From: Capitella teleta
Lineage: Eukaryota; Annelida; Polychaeta; Capitellidae
DNA: 64,000 nt
Direction: 5' to 3'
Assembly (NCBI GenBank): GCA_000328365.1
Contig: KB299468.1
Location: 140,408 to 204,407 of the forward strand
Under the pieces are notes generated by a model, which ran no database searches, was not told the DNA's origin, and worked only from the letters and a program-made list of their open reading frames with translations. The translations under genes and the position numbers were made by a program. How positions within the stretch are numbered: the first letter of the stretch is position 1; every line of letters begins with the position of its first letter. Below, in pieces: positions 33,063 through 43,476 of the stretch.

Positions 33063-35016
33063 AAAGAAAAAAGTGTGCATATTAAATCAGATGAAATTTA
33101 ACTGACACACCAACGAAATAAGTAGGTTTTCAACTCGATACATCCACACACCCTCTCTCACCCTCGCAAGTAATAATTATTTGTTCCAGGCATAAATACA
33201 AGGAAACTACAACTTCTTATACCATATAGACCAATAATGTGTATCTTCGTATTAAATTCACATTGCTTCGTCTGATAAAAAAAAGACAGCATTACTTAGA
33301 ATTGTGAATCAAGCTGGTTCTCCAGTTTTCAGAAATTAACAGTCACGAAGTTCATGGCCTACGAGATGGACACTTTTCAGGAGAAAAGCGATGTCCGATC
33401 TGGTGTTTAGAACATAATCTCTAGATCTATGGTTCCAGACGCCATGTTTCAGCTGGGTTATGCCTATGACTACAACACAAAGTTAAAATTAAAATAATAT
33501 CATTATGCGCTACATAGCAAATTAAGACACAATGCAAAAAGTATTCCCAACTGTGCAAAGTACTAATAACATTTTGTTATTGGTAATCAATATAATGAAA
33601 TAATGGTATAACATAAATAAATGAACATTTCATTTCAAATTCCTTAGGTCCTTCACAACTCAAAACTATGTCACACTAGACACCTCCCTACTAAAAAATA
33701 TATAGTGGTATATTCAGTATACTAATAATCGGATATCTGTTTCGGATATCTGTACATCCCTATTGTATAGTTTAATAAACATATTAAGAATGCTTAACAA
33801 TAATATATGGCGAATATTGAGACTATCTATTTTAATTGCAGGTTCCGCCGTGGGTGCAATTTAAGGATAAAAACAGCCACAAAATATTACTCTCAAATGA
33901 CGAGTATTACGAGGGATTTTTCGTCGACGTTTGTCGCGAGATCTGCATGATGATCGGAGTCGATTTCGTCCTGAACCCGCACACAGACGACCTCACCAAG
34001 AGCTTCATCGAGAAACGGGTGCAAATAGCAAATAGTATGATAGTGATAACCTTCAGAATTGTTCTCGCAGGATGTGCAGATGGCAGGACCGGCATTGATC
34101 GACTCGAGGGATTTTCTCCGCGTTGATTTCACGGCATCATTTCTCTCTTCTAGGCTCAATGTTGTTTCTTTGGTTGAGCAGAATTCAATAAATTCGAGGA
34201 TATTTCTGCCCTTTGACCCCTTAGCTTGGTTGACTGTTGTAATCGGATTGCTGATGGTTAGTGCCTCCACCCCTCCACTCTCACTCCCTAGCGGCATTCC
34301 TTCCCTCTCCATCCACCGATAAATTATTTTTTCAGTTATCGACACTGTTTATCATCGGACGAACAAAGACTCAACGAAGAAAAAAGAAAGACGAACATTC
34401 AGCCAAATGTAAGTCACAATAATTAATATCAACACAAACATACCTAGTCCTCTATTCAGATGATCTTTGGCTAAAGACCTCGCATACCATGTCATCAGCT
34501 TCCATCATCATCAGCATCGTGATTTTGTCAACAATCTACATCGTTACTTTTGGCCTGGAGCCAATAACAAGAAAAGAACCATCAGACTTTACGGATCATC
34601 CTGAACTTCATTGCAACTCATCTTTTACCCACTCAATCAAAAATTGCATTGAGGAGCTCAAAAGCGGAAAAATCAATACAATTGCAATATACCAGCATGA
34701 CATTGACACACTCAATACCTGTGATATGCAGAGCATTAGCGACCTCCAAACAACGCTTGATTTCAGTTTCATTCTGACTAAAGACTCCTCCATGACTGAA
34801 GTTGTATCGATGTCGATTTTAAAGCTGTCAGAAGTCGGGAGAATTGATGAGTTGTACCGTAAATGGTTCCACGGAGCCGTTTGCCCCCCGCGTGGTGCGG
34901 GGGAGGTGCGAGTGGGCGTGGCTTGTGTCTGTGGAGCTTTGTGTGTTGGGGTGATTGGGTCGATGCCTCTGTTGGTGGTTGTTGTTGGTTATTCGCTTGG
35001 GAAATGGAGCAGCTGA
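31709..35016 (+). CDS. Ionotropic-receptor-like protein without amino-terminal domain
   Basis: Six exons join in phase: 31709-31766, 32950-33008, 33842-34018, 34071-34256, 34336-34408 and 34460-35016, giving 369 aa. A signal peptide (LWMRLALLLLQ) leads straight into the S1 ligand-binding lobe: ETIVIATKLVPPWVQFKD, then EGFFVDVCREICMMIG, then MAGPALIDSRD and VDFTASFLSS. The M1 helix (LAWLTVVIGLLMLSTLFIIG) is followed by a basic linker (TKTQRRKKKDE), then a second helix (IIISIVILSTIYIVTFG), the S2 end (LTKDSSMTEV, LSEVGRIDELYRKWF) and a C-terminal helix. The family forms ligand-gated cation channels. There is no amino-terminal domain, the pore loop is missing or unrecognisable, and SYTANLAAF is absent. 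This resembles divergent protostome IRs. A 16-bp exon at 31852-31867 could be used alternatively. Intron 1 holds a mariner-like MITE. Confidence 0.85.
32123..32795. mobile_element. Mariner-like MITE, longer variant
   Basis: A 673-bp element is bounded by TA, with ends TAGAGTGGACCAAAAGTAG and CTACATTTGGCCCACTCTG. It shares its ends and flanking blocks with the 28.3-kb copy but has a different middle, including a (C)n(CA)n run near 32581. It lies in intron 1 of the receptor gene. Confidence 0.82.
33031..33060. repeat. Poly-A tract
   Basis: About 30 A in a row lie just inside intron 2 of the receptor gene. Confidence 0.95.
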
Positions 35017-35640
35017 AATGGACTATTTTTGCATTTCAATTGTGATTTAGAACGAAGATTTAGAACTTTTGCATTGATTCAAATTAGTTATGAAATTTTT
35101 ATATATTTTCAGTGATCTGTAGATAATTATTAGTAATTATTAATTATTGGTACATTCAATAAACATTCAACATTCGATGATCAACAACTGGTGCCTGATC
35201 TGCGATAAAACCTCTACTTGAAACAGTTAAGTCAAAGACTCTCAATATTGAATAGATGTGTAACTCAACACCGATCGTCGGATCTCTGGAACCATCTAAT
35301 CCCAGCCGCCAAAAGAGATGACACATTCGATGAACAATGCACAATATTAAGCACAATTGGATCATCACTCTCTTGCGTAACATCCTCCTCAAACATAGCC
35401 ATCACTTTTCTATCATTGTGTCCTATAATACCTGAACATTGTGAGGTTCATTTCGCCAAATATGGATAAGAGATTACCTTTTATTTACTAAATAGGACAT
35501 CAGTCTATATTCCAATTGTGAATCCCGCCGTCGTGTTTCGACCGAGAGGTTGACGGTCGGCGAGAGGGTCACTCTCAAAGAGCAATGTCCTATAGGTCTG
35601 GCATACTATAGGAAAGATAAGCACCATATCGATGTATTTT
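35017..35640. other. Receptor 3' region and spacer
   Basis: The expected 3' UTR contains AATAAA at 35157-35162. The rest is AT-rich with no recognised gene. The inverted-duplication arm begins at 35641. Confidence 0.5.
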
Positions 35641-36234
35641 CTCAGCACTGAATCTGTGTGCATCTCGAATGAGCGTCGATGTCAGTCGCGTGGTATTGCA
35701 GGGGGAGGGGAGGGTGCGTTGGGACGGCCTCTGCCCCGTTCTGAATGCAGGGGTCGGCATCGTTGATTGAGCAGGTGTTTGGGGGCTGGAGGGGCCTTCC
35801 TTTGCAAACACGTGAACGAGACATCTGTTTGCAAAGTGCATGCATTAGAACGGCCGCCTGTTTCAACGGCCTTTCATCGGCAAATCTTCCCTCAACGACT
35901 ATTAGCCTATTAGGTGCTTAGGTGGTGCTTAATTAAGGGATGGATTTCATTAATTGATTGCCAAATGGGATGCATTTGATGAGAACAATCAGATTTTTAC
36001 GTCTTGTGTTTATTTTTATTGAAAATTGTAGCGACATTGAGATTGTCTCCTGGTCGATGCAAGGGCACTCATATTTATAGCGGATACTCGTTTGTTTTCG
36101 TAGCTATTTTGTTCTGTTTTATTTCGTTATTTTTAGCAAAAAATAATTGCAAAATATATGTTCTTCTCCTTTAATCATTAGTTAAGATAGTGATTTGCGA
36201 GAAAACCACGGTCCTCGCGAAGTTTCAACTCCTG

Positions 36235-36372
36235 CGGTAAGAGAACAGCAATCATTTCCAAGTACCTTCCCCGAGGAAGCAAAATTGCTGGCTGACTAAT
36301 TCGAAGCCCCAGTGGCATTTGCTAAGTCCTCTTTTGGCGAACATGCGTTCTAACCACACCTCACCCAACTCT
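36235..36372 (-). mobile_element. Diverged tRNA-type SINE, family 2, in arm B
   Basis: Mirror copy of the element at 14925-15060, at the same position relative to the homeobox gene. It was therefore present before the duplication. Confidence 0.5.
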
Positions 36373-36848
36373 CGAGTCAAAGATGGTGTCGTTTTCTTTG
36401 ATTTTTGCGCTAACCATTTCTATTACATCTTGATTGAATAATATTTTTATCGTCACCAGCAATAGCAGTAAAGTCATTATTATATAATGCATGCTCTATA
36501 ATTACTTACAATCAAAGGAGGCTGCATGAGGACTGATTTGCTCGCACACCGCCGATAAAGATGCCTCTCTCATAAGAGGGCGATAATAGAGGGAACAACA
36601 AGCCCAATTGACCTAATCCTCATCTCCATCACTCCTACTCTGAAGCACCTGCCTCGCTGCTCGTTTCAAGCGAATCGAAATCCCTCGCTGACGATGCCCT
36701 TTGGCTACATCCACCAGAATCGACCAATCACAGGCTTCTATTCCCTCATTCACCGCCTCTTCTATTATCGCCCGTACAACAACGCTNTCATGTCTCGAGA
36801 CTCCCTCATTGAAAAATACAGCACTGTATGGTGCAGTAACATCCAGAA

Positions 36849-36898
36849 NNNNNNNNNNNNNNNNNNNNNNNNNNNNNNNNNNNNNNNNNNNNNNNNNN
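36849..36898. other. Assembly gap (50 N)
   Basis: Fifty N lie 37 bp upstream of the homeobox copy B start codon. Arm A suggests the true missing sequence is about 125 bp. Confidence 0.99.
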
Positions 36899-36935
36899 CG
36901 TCGCTAAATAGATACAATTAAAAGCACACTCGCAG

Positions 36936-37826
36936 ATGCACTTACAATCAGATCAAAGTATGGAGATCTCGAAGATCCTGGGAACCGACTCGAAATCCCG
37001 GCCGAGCAGCTCGACTGACGCGGAGATCAGCTCCTACAACTCATTCGCGGCAATCAACCTATTCTCAGGATCCTCACGGATATCCGCCTTCACTCCGCTG
37101 CGTGCGGATTCAGATCCTGTGCTTAATACCCGGATCCCATGCATGGATCCCAGAGCCGGATCTGTCATCCCGTTTGGAATGTTTCCTGGATGTTATCCGG
37201 AAGCGTCGCCGGTTTCTTCCGTCCTGCCTCATGGATTATGTACGTGTCCACCATATTGCATAATATTGCAATTTTAGGAAATTATGATGTCCTCGATCGC
37301 TATGAAAAATAATGCAAACTTGCAGTAATAGCAATGTTACAATTATAGATTTGTTGAAATAAACAATTTGCTCTATTTTCAGTTCCCAGACGACGTCGGA
37401 AAGAGTCGTCATGTCGACGTCAGCGGACGACATTCACAAGCGAACAAACTCTGAAGTTGGAGCTGGAATACCAGCGGATGGAGTACATTACGCGACCGCG
37501 GAGGTTCGAGTTGGCTGAGCTGCTCAATTTGACGGAGACACAGATCAAGATATGGTATCAAAACCGGAGAGCAAAAGATAAAAGGATCGAAAAAGCGCAA
37601 ATGGACCAACATTTCAGGTGAGTCGAAAGGATTTCATGGGCATGATCATGTTCATTTAGCTGCCAAACAAAAAGCAAATCCCACGTAGTTTAGGCCCACG
37701 GGGTGTAATAGTGTATATCCATGGTAATAGAACCAGCTAGGGGCACTTTCTTCTTATAATTTTATGATCAAGGTTTGTGAGTAATTATTTCACTCATCGT
37801 ATTAGTTAGCTTTCAAGAGTTGAGGA

Positions 37827-37857
<31 letters not shown>

Positions 37858-38528
37858 CGTAGCATATTCCCAAAATAATGGGTGAGTTTCAATAGAAAAA
37901 TAAGTGTAGCAGTAGTTTCGCCCCGCAACCTAGGAGGCATGGGGTTTTACGGCTCCACTCAACCCATTCGGGTGTTACGGGCGCCAGCACGGCATTGGAC
38001 AACCTGTGTCCAATCTAATTGAAATATTACTCCGCAAATACGAAAGTCAATTACTCATATTTCTAACCAGGGCTCTCGATCTTTATATGAAATTATCAAA
38101 AAACAAAAGGTTTAAATAAATAACAAAAACATTTAGGATTACGTGAACATAAATCCTCATAATTACTTTGTATTTTGGATACTAAATTGATAACATTACA
38201 CAGTGTGCACAAGGACATCAATCAGTTTTTGCTTAATCATCATTTTACATGAGCCGAGGATCACACGCTTAACGTGGGTTGGCCTGTAGCTACTATCATA
38301 GTTCACGTTTACCTGTGTGCATGTTGTTTCAGGGTGCTCAACCTGTCGTCATCGGCGCAGTTCAGATCAGCGCCACCAGTCTCAGCCTCAGCCTCAGCCT
38401 CAGATGTCTTCAGAAACATGGCTCGGTTTTCCCCTCGCAGTGCCCACCACGCACCCAGCCCCCAATTCGCGCCCCCCTCCCCTCCCCCGTTCACCCTGCA
38501 CTCAGCACGACTTCCGTCTCCATACTGA
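36936..38528 (+). CDS. ro: Rough-like homeodomain transcription factor, copy B
   Basis: Exons 36936-37239, 37383-37617 and 38333-38528 give 244 aa, nearly identical to copy A. The only protein change I saw is KSRPSS where copy A has KSGPSS. The homeodomain lies in the second exon and keeps Gln50 and Asn51, with the same Tyr at position 49 (IKIWYQNRR). All splice sites are conserved and the frame is intact. Intron 1 is 143 bp in both copies. Intron 2 is 715 bp here against 1373 bp in copy A, sharing only about the first 25 and last 50 bases. The gene faces away from copy A, with the loop region upstream of both. Confidence 0.9.
37829..37857. repeat. Poly-T tract
   Basis: About 28 T in a row within intron 2 of homeobox copy B. 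Confidence 0.95.
37935..37996 (-). mobile_element. 3' fragment of SINE family 1
   Basis: GGGGTTTTACGGCTCCAC, CAACCCATTCGGGTG and TACGGGCGCCAG match the reversed tail of the 12426-12765 SINE. The head is missing. It is found only in copy B intron 2. Confidence 0.8.
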
Positions 38529-39335
38529 CCAGACTTAGATGTTCGCAAAGCGTTCGATTCAGTGAGCCACGCTCAGATGTTAACCGGAAGTGATTGTGAT
38601 GCTCTTGAAACCGCATGCTGACATCCGAAGTTCTGTCCTTCCCCAAATGGACGCTGTGTTGTTGTGATTACGCAACCAAACTTCTGGTTCTGCATTTTTG
38701 CCTCTTCGTTTGGCGTCGGAATTAAGCGGCGTTTGAGATCGAAACGCCGACATGCGCGACGTGGACTTTTCGAAAAACATTTCCAGCACAATGCTTGCAA
38801 TTAAAGTCGTTTTCTGTTTTTATATTGAGTACTGAAACAATGTTTGCTCTCGTGATGTTACATGCTTATATCAAACGACAGTGACGTCACTCTTGGTAAA
38901 TCCCTTATAAATGTGTAGTACTCCCTTCACCTGGCAATTGGCTTCTGGATAAGTTGTTCGGTTGGAGGCCGTCGGATCCGCCCATACGAGGCACCTGCCT
39001 GCTGGCAAAGCGCAGAATCAGCTCTGAATAATTAACGAGGAGAGGAAATCGCTGATGGGAATTGCGATTACCATTAGCTCTTTAAATGCACTGCGTTCAG
39101 GAGCAGCTCGTCAGCGAAATTGTCACCGATTGGCGTTTTTATTTAGCAAGGAAAACAATTACACCTGTCGCTCCAGTCGAAGCTGTACGGAGCACCCAGA
39201 GAATTTATTGTGTGTTATGTAATCGAGCCTTGTTATCATAATATTATTAACTTACACGTCTTTCTAAAGAAATTCAAATTCTCAATTAAACCATCGATTT
39301 TTCCACGAGAAAGCAAACTTCTTTTGAATCAGTTA

Positions 39336-39899
39336 AAACATCATCATTTGTTGACAGCAATCAACTTAAACCTTATACGTTATACCTTAAGGTATTGAGG
39401 TGTTAAGGTGTAAAGTATAGGGTATAAAGTATGAATGTCAATTTATGAAATGGTCAACGATCTGATCCGATATCCAGTCATCAAAATCTACTAATCAGTC
39501 AGTCAATTAGGAGCCTTTATTGTTTGGCAAAGAAAACATGTACACCTTGTCAAATAATGAATGCTTGCCAGATATCGGCTGAGGCTGGTTTATTCAAGTG
39601 CTGTGAGAACAGAAACAAATGTGCTTATAAGTGCAATGAGATGAGATGAAGCACTCAGTTCAAAATAGTGATGAGTTGAATAGAAATAAATGAAATAATA
39701 AATGAAATAAAAACAAATGAAACGAGTTAATCAACACACCTGTCGCTCCACTCGAAGCAATGCGAAGCAATGCGAAGCACCCAGTCAGTCTGCAATGTAC
39801 AGGCACATTCAGATCAATTTTCTCTGCAATTTTGAGCTACCAAAATTAATCTTAAATAGCTATAATTATATGAAACAAGTGTTAATTATGCAGTATTAA
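39336..39899. other. Spacer with a short duplicated block
   Basis: No gene. The block CACCTGTCGCTCCACTCGAA at about 39737 repeats, with changes, a block inside arm B at about 39163. A short GTATAAGGTGT-type degenerate repeat is seen near 39370-39430. Confidence 0.45.
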
Positions 39900-40908
39900 A
39901 GGGAGGGAGAACTGGTTGAAAATGGACTTTGAGTCGTTATTTGATGCACCAAAAATTATTCCTATGCCTGGCCCATCGCTAACGATTTCGCGGGAGATAT
40001 ATTGCTAATTAGACGTGACGTCAGGAGCTGTGATGAAACACCGAGTTCCCCATCTTTTACAATGGGCCTCGTCATATCAGCGTGTCCTGCGACTAAACCC
40101 CTGGATATTTTTTTATTTTCTTTTCGGAAATATATAGAATAATCATTTTGCCACCAGTCAGGCGCGAAAAAAAAATATATTTTTCGCTATTTTTCTTATT
40201 TTAACAAGCGATTTTCTAGGACACCTACCATGGTTTCTCTTCTTGAAACAATAAAAAGATCAGCCAGAGTGCACCACGCATGCGCAATACTGACGCTTTT
40301 GTTTCGTAAACAACAAAGATGTCCTTTTATGGCGAAGATGATCTGCTCTGATTGGCTGAAATCGATAGCTTCACGAGGGGAACGGGACCAATCACGGCAA
40401 GCCCTCAGCTGACGTTTGCCTCCTTTACTTCGCAATGGAAGCCATTCTCCCATAGGCGCAATGCTAACCCCGATATTCGGAATGCATTATTTCCTTACGC
40501 TTGCATTCAGGCATGGTGTGTGTGTGTGTGTGTGATTGGGGTTTTACGGCTCCACCCAACCCGTTCGGGTGATACGGGCGCCAGAACAGAAGGCCCGGGA
40601 CCGGGGTTTCCCCCTACTCTTAACGATAAATCCCAAGAGTTCTTTATCCTGCATACCACCATAGACAGTAGTACACAGCGCCCCGCCTTGTTATGCAGTT
40701 GGGCAGCACTGCAGAGTCACCGAAGAATTACAATTGTAATTCACAATCATAACGCCCGTGGCCTGATCGGGTCTCGAACCCGGGACCTCGACCCCCACGG
40801 TCGGCATTGGATTGTAGTCAGTCCAGGCATGGTGTTCTGGGCACGGAATGCTATTAATTGGTGCTATGAGTCAATAGAACATCACTTAAAATTCAGTTCC
40901 CCATCCCT
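39900..40908 (-). mobile_element. TTAA-flanked (piggyBac-type) MITE, interrupted by a SINE
   Basis: TTAA flanks both ends (39896-39899 and 40909-40912). The inverted ends read AGGGAGGGAGAACTGG on the left and, in reverse, AGGGATGGGGAACTG on the right. The element matches 60212-60940 throughout but is split by the SINE at 40520-40823. There is no transposase. Confidence 0.9.
40520..40823 (-). mobile_element. SINE family 1 inserted inside a MITE
   Basis: The target duplication CAGGCATGGTGT lies at 40508-40519 and 40824-40835. Reading in reverse, the tRNA-like head with GGTTCGAGACCC comes first and the (CA)n tail last. The host MITE copies at 10997 and 60.2 kb show the uninterrupted site. Confidence 0.93.
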
Positions 40909-40912
40909 TTAA

Positions 40913-43476
40913 ACCATATAATTGTTTCATTCAGGTAAGTCTGTAAAAAATAATATGAACACTGAAATGAGAATATCATTTCAATTTCTGCAATGAAATA
41001 TTCCATGTTTGTAGATAAAGTGTGTCATAACATTTTGTGAAAAATATGCGAGCCTTTACAATCAGATCTGATACAATAATTAAATTTAATGCATGTTCAT
41101 TTTTTGTATTTACTGCATAATATTGAATGCCTGAAGTTTAATGGTGGAATAAATAATCACATAAATCCCACCGTGTACTTAGTTGCTTAGTTGTTCGTGA
41201 ACTTGCTGCCACACAAAATGTCAAGACCACCTTCATCACTAATACATGTACAGTAGCCAATTAAGGGCCTTGATCCTCAAATTAACCTCCCTTCATCGCA
41301 TGTGATCGTTATTGCGTGTCATAAGAAATGGCGGGAAAGTAGGTCGGAAATTGCGCGGGAAAACACCTGCTCAGAACGAGGCTGGATGGCAGGAACCTTC
41401 ACCCGTTGTCGCGAAACGAGCACTCGTTAATAATTGAGCGCAACTCACGAGGCTGCATATCTGTCCCCAAACAGCGAAGAATCGGCCAAACGGGATTGCT
41501 TTTGACTGTTCCGTAGTTTCTTAATCAAGTATAATTAACAATTGATTGGCTAATTACTTCTCTAGCTTGAATTCCTGAACAAATCCGCTGATTGAGCTAA
41601 CTGTACAATGCCAACGTATTCCGATCTGCATGACACCTCAAACGACAGAGCGGATCTTGAGGATATTCGGGACTGCCAACAATGCATTTATGGCCTACAA
41701 TTTCAGATGGAAAGACATCAAGACGAACGCATCGCGGAATTGACATTAAGCTTGTTTATTAACTGTGAGTTGTTAATTGGAGCTCATACATCCAGTGTGC
41801 GTAATTATATCATTATCCTACAAAAACCTCGCTTGCTCAATGCTCAGCGGAAGCACCACCTGATTAGCATGATCAATTTGGTTTGGCGCGGATTTTATGG
41901 TCGCTTCCTACGCTTCCTATAACTCCCGTTCTGCTCTACATGTCATATATAAAGTGCCGTAATAGCTACACAGATTTGAAATTTTGGGAGCTATTATCTC
42001 ATCAATCAATTCCGAGATAACGCCAAAAATGGGTTTAATAAAATTATCTTAGATTCGCAATCACATAAAACAAGTCATAATCCGTTCGCTCGGAGTAGAC
42101 ATATAGGGAAAATAATTATTCCTCTATGGCTTGCCTACGTGTGTCGATCAACATAACGACATTGACATGCAAGGGCCCACGTTATCCAAGCCTGGGGAGC
42201 CTTTAGATGTCCACTGTCATTGCCAAAATGACTTCAGCATGGTTTACAGCATGTAGCCTCTTCTGTTCAACCCAGATGTTTTGGGATACTTGCCCATCAT
42301 GAATGTATTATCCAATAAATCATGCACCTTCAAGAAGCGCAACTCTTCGTTTCCACGAAAGATAGAATTCTCATGGAGTAATGCCGACTTGCATGCTGAA
42401 AAAAAAAATGGTGTCTTGATTTTAAAGAGGACCTCTGTTCATTTCGGAACCTTTTTTTGTGAGTGACGAGAGACCATTTTTGAAGTATTTGGTCAACTAT
42501 AAATGATATTCAAGTAAAATTGAAATACAAATTTCTTGCTCAGCCAGAATAGCTTGAAACGAGATGAGTGCGAGATTTCTTTTATGAGAACTGCTGAAAG
42601 ATCTGCTCACTCGACGGCTCCCATTGTTAACAATAGGAGAATTCCTTTTATGCCGTCGTGACGGTATGAAATCGAACACGAGAAGAAAGCGAGATTTTAA
42701 ACCTCTTAAAATCGATGTATCTAGGAATTAGCCCACAGCAAGCGTATTGTCTAAATATTTGTCAGTCAAAAGGCGTATTTGTCTTTTGGGATGCATCCTC
42801 TATCATTCGTTACTATTTCAAAACAATCAGAGGTCCTCTTTAATATTCCCGCCTCTCAGTTTACTTTCCGGTGCGTTTGAACGGAGCCAATCCATCGTAT
42901 ACCCAGGGAACTGCTGCACAATCTCAATATTATTTTAGGATCATAAGTGCTCTTTAATGTGAAGCTTTTTTGACAAAAAGTTGCTACTGGGTGATCAAGA
43001 GATCAAATGGTTAATGGATCAAATCGGAATGGTAAATTCAGTCACCAGGTCGGCTTAAGTAAGTTGAATTATCATGCACGCTTTGTTGAGTGCGAGGATT
43101 ATCTTTGAGTCAGATCGAAGTTATTCGGTCCCAATTGTCTAGTACCAGGTTACGCCCACGCATGTGCCACTACAGATTTCGAGGTGTTCTTGACATTTGG
43201 ACCTTGCAAAGCAGCAAAAAATTTGACTTTTCTGAAAACATCCTGTTTGTGGAAATTTGAAAACTGCGAGGAAGTTCGATTAATTGCGCATGTAGTTGGA
43301 AAACATATTTAAACTTGTAAATACGTCATATAACCACTTTCAGTTAACGTGGTTAATTGTATAACCACAACCATGACGTGATACTGACGATACTGATACT
43401 CTCTCATCTCTCAGTCGTCATTTAATCACACCACCCGTAACGGTTGCTCTCAGTCGATTCTTCTAGATTCTCTATT
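40913..43476. other. Spacer; one unproven open frame
   Basis: An ATG at 41608 opens a 104-codon frame ending at 41922 (MPTYSDLHDTSNDRADLED...), with a GTGAGT donor-like site near 41766. It could be a first exon, but no domain or following exon is recognised. The rest holds no visible gene. Confidence 0.4.

Larger units (their letters stand above)
35641..39335. repeat. Inverted duplication, arm B
   Basis: Reverse copy of 11206-15646, with matching homeobox exons, intron 1, upstream region and 3' flank. It carries a 50-N assembly gap (36849-36898) and one further N (36787). About 125 bp present in arm A is replaced by the gap. The intron 2 interior (about 37640-38270) is unrelated to arm A. 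Confidence 0.92.

Noticed and set aside
40230-40453. Frames on both strands, repeated at 60351-60574
   Set aside because: They lie inside copies of the TTAA-flanked MITE, which has no coding capacity.
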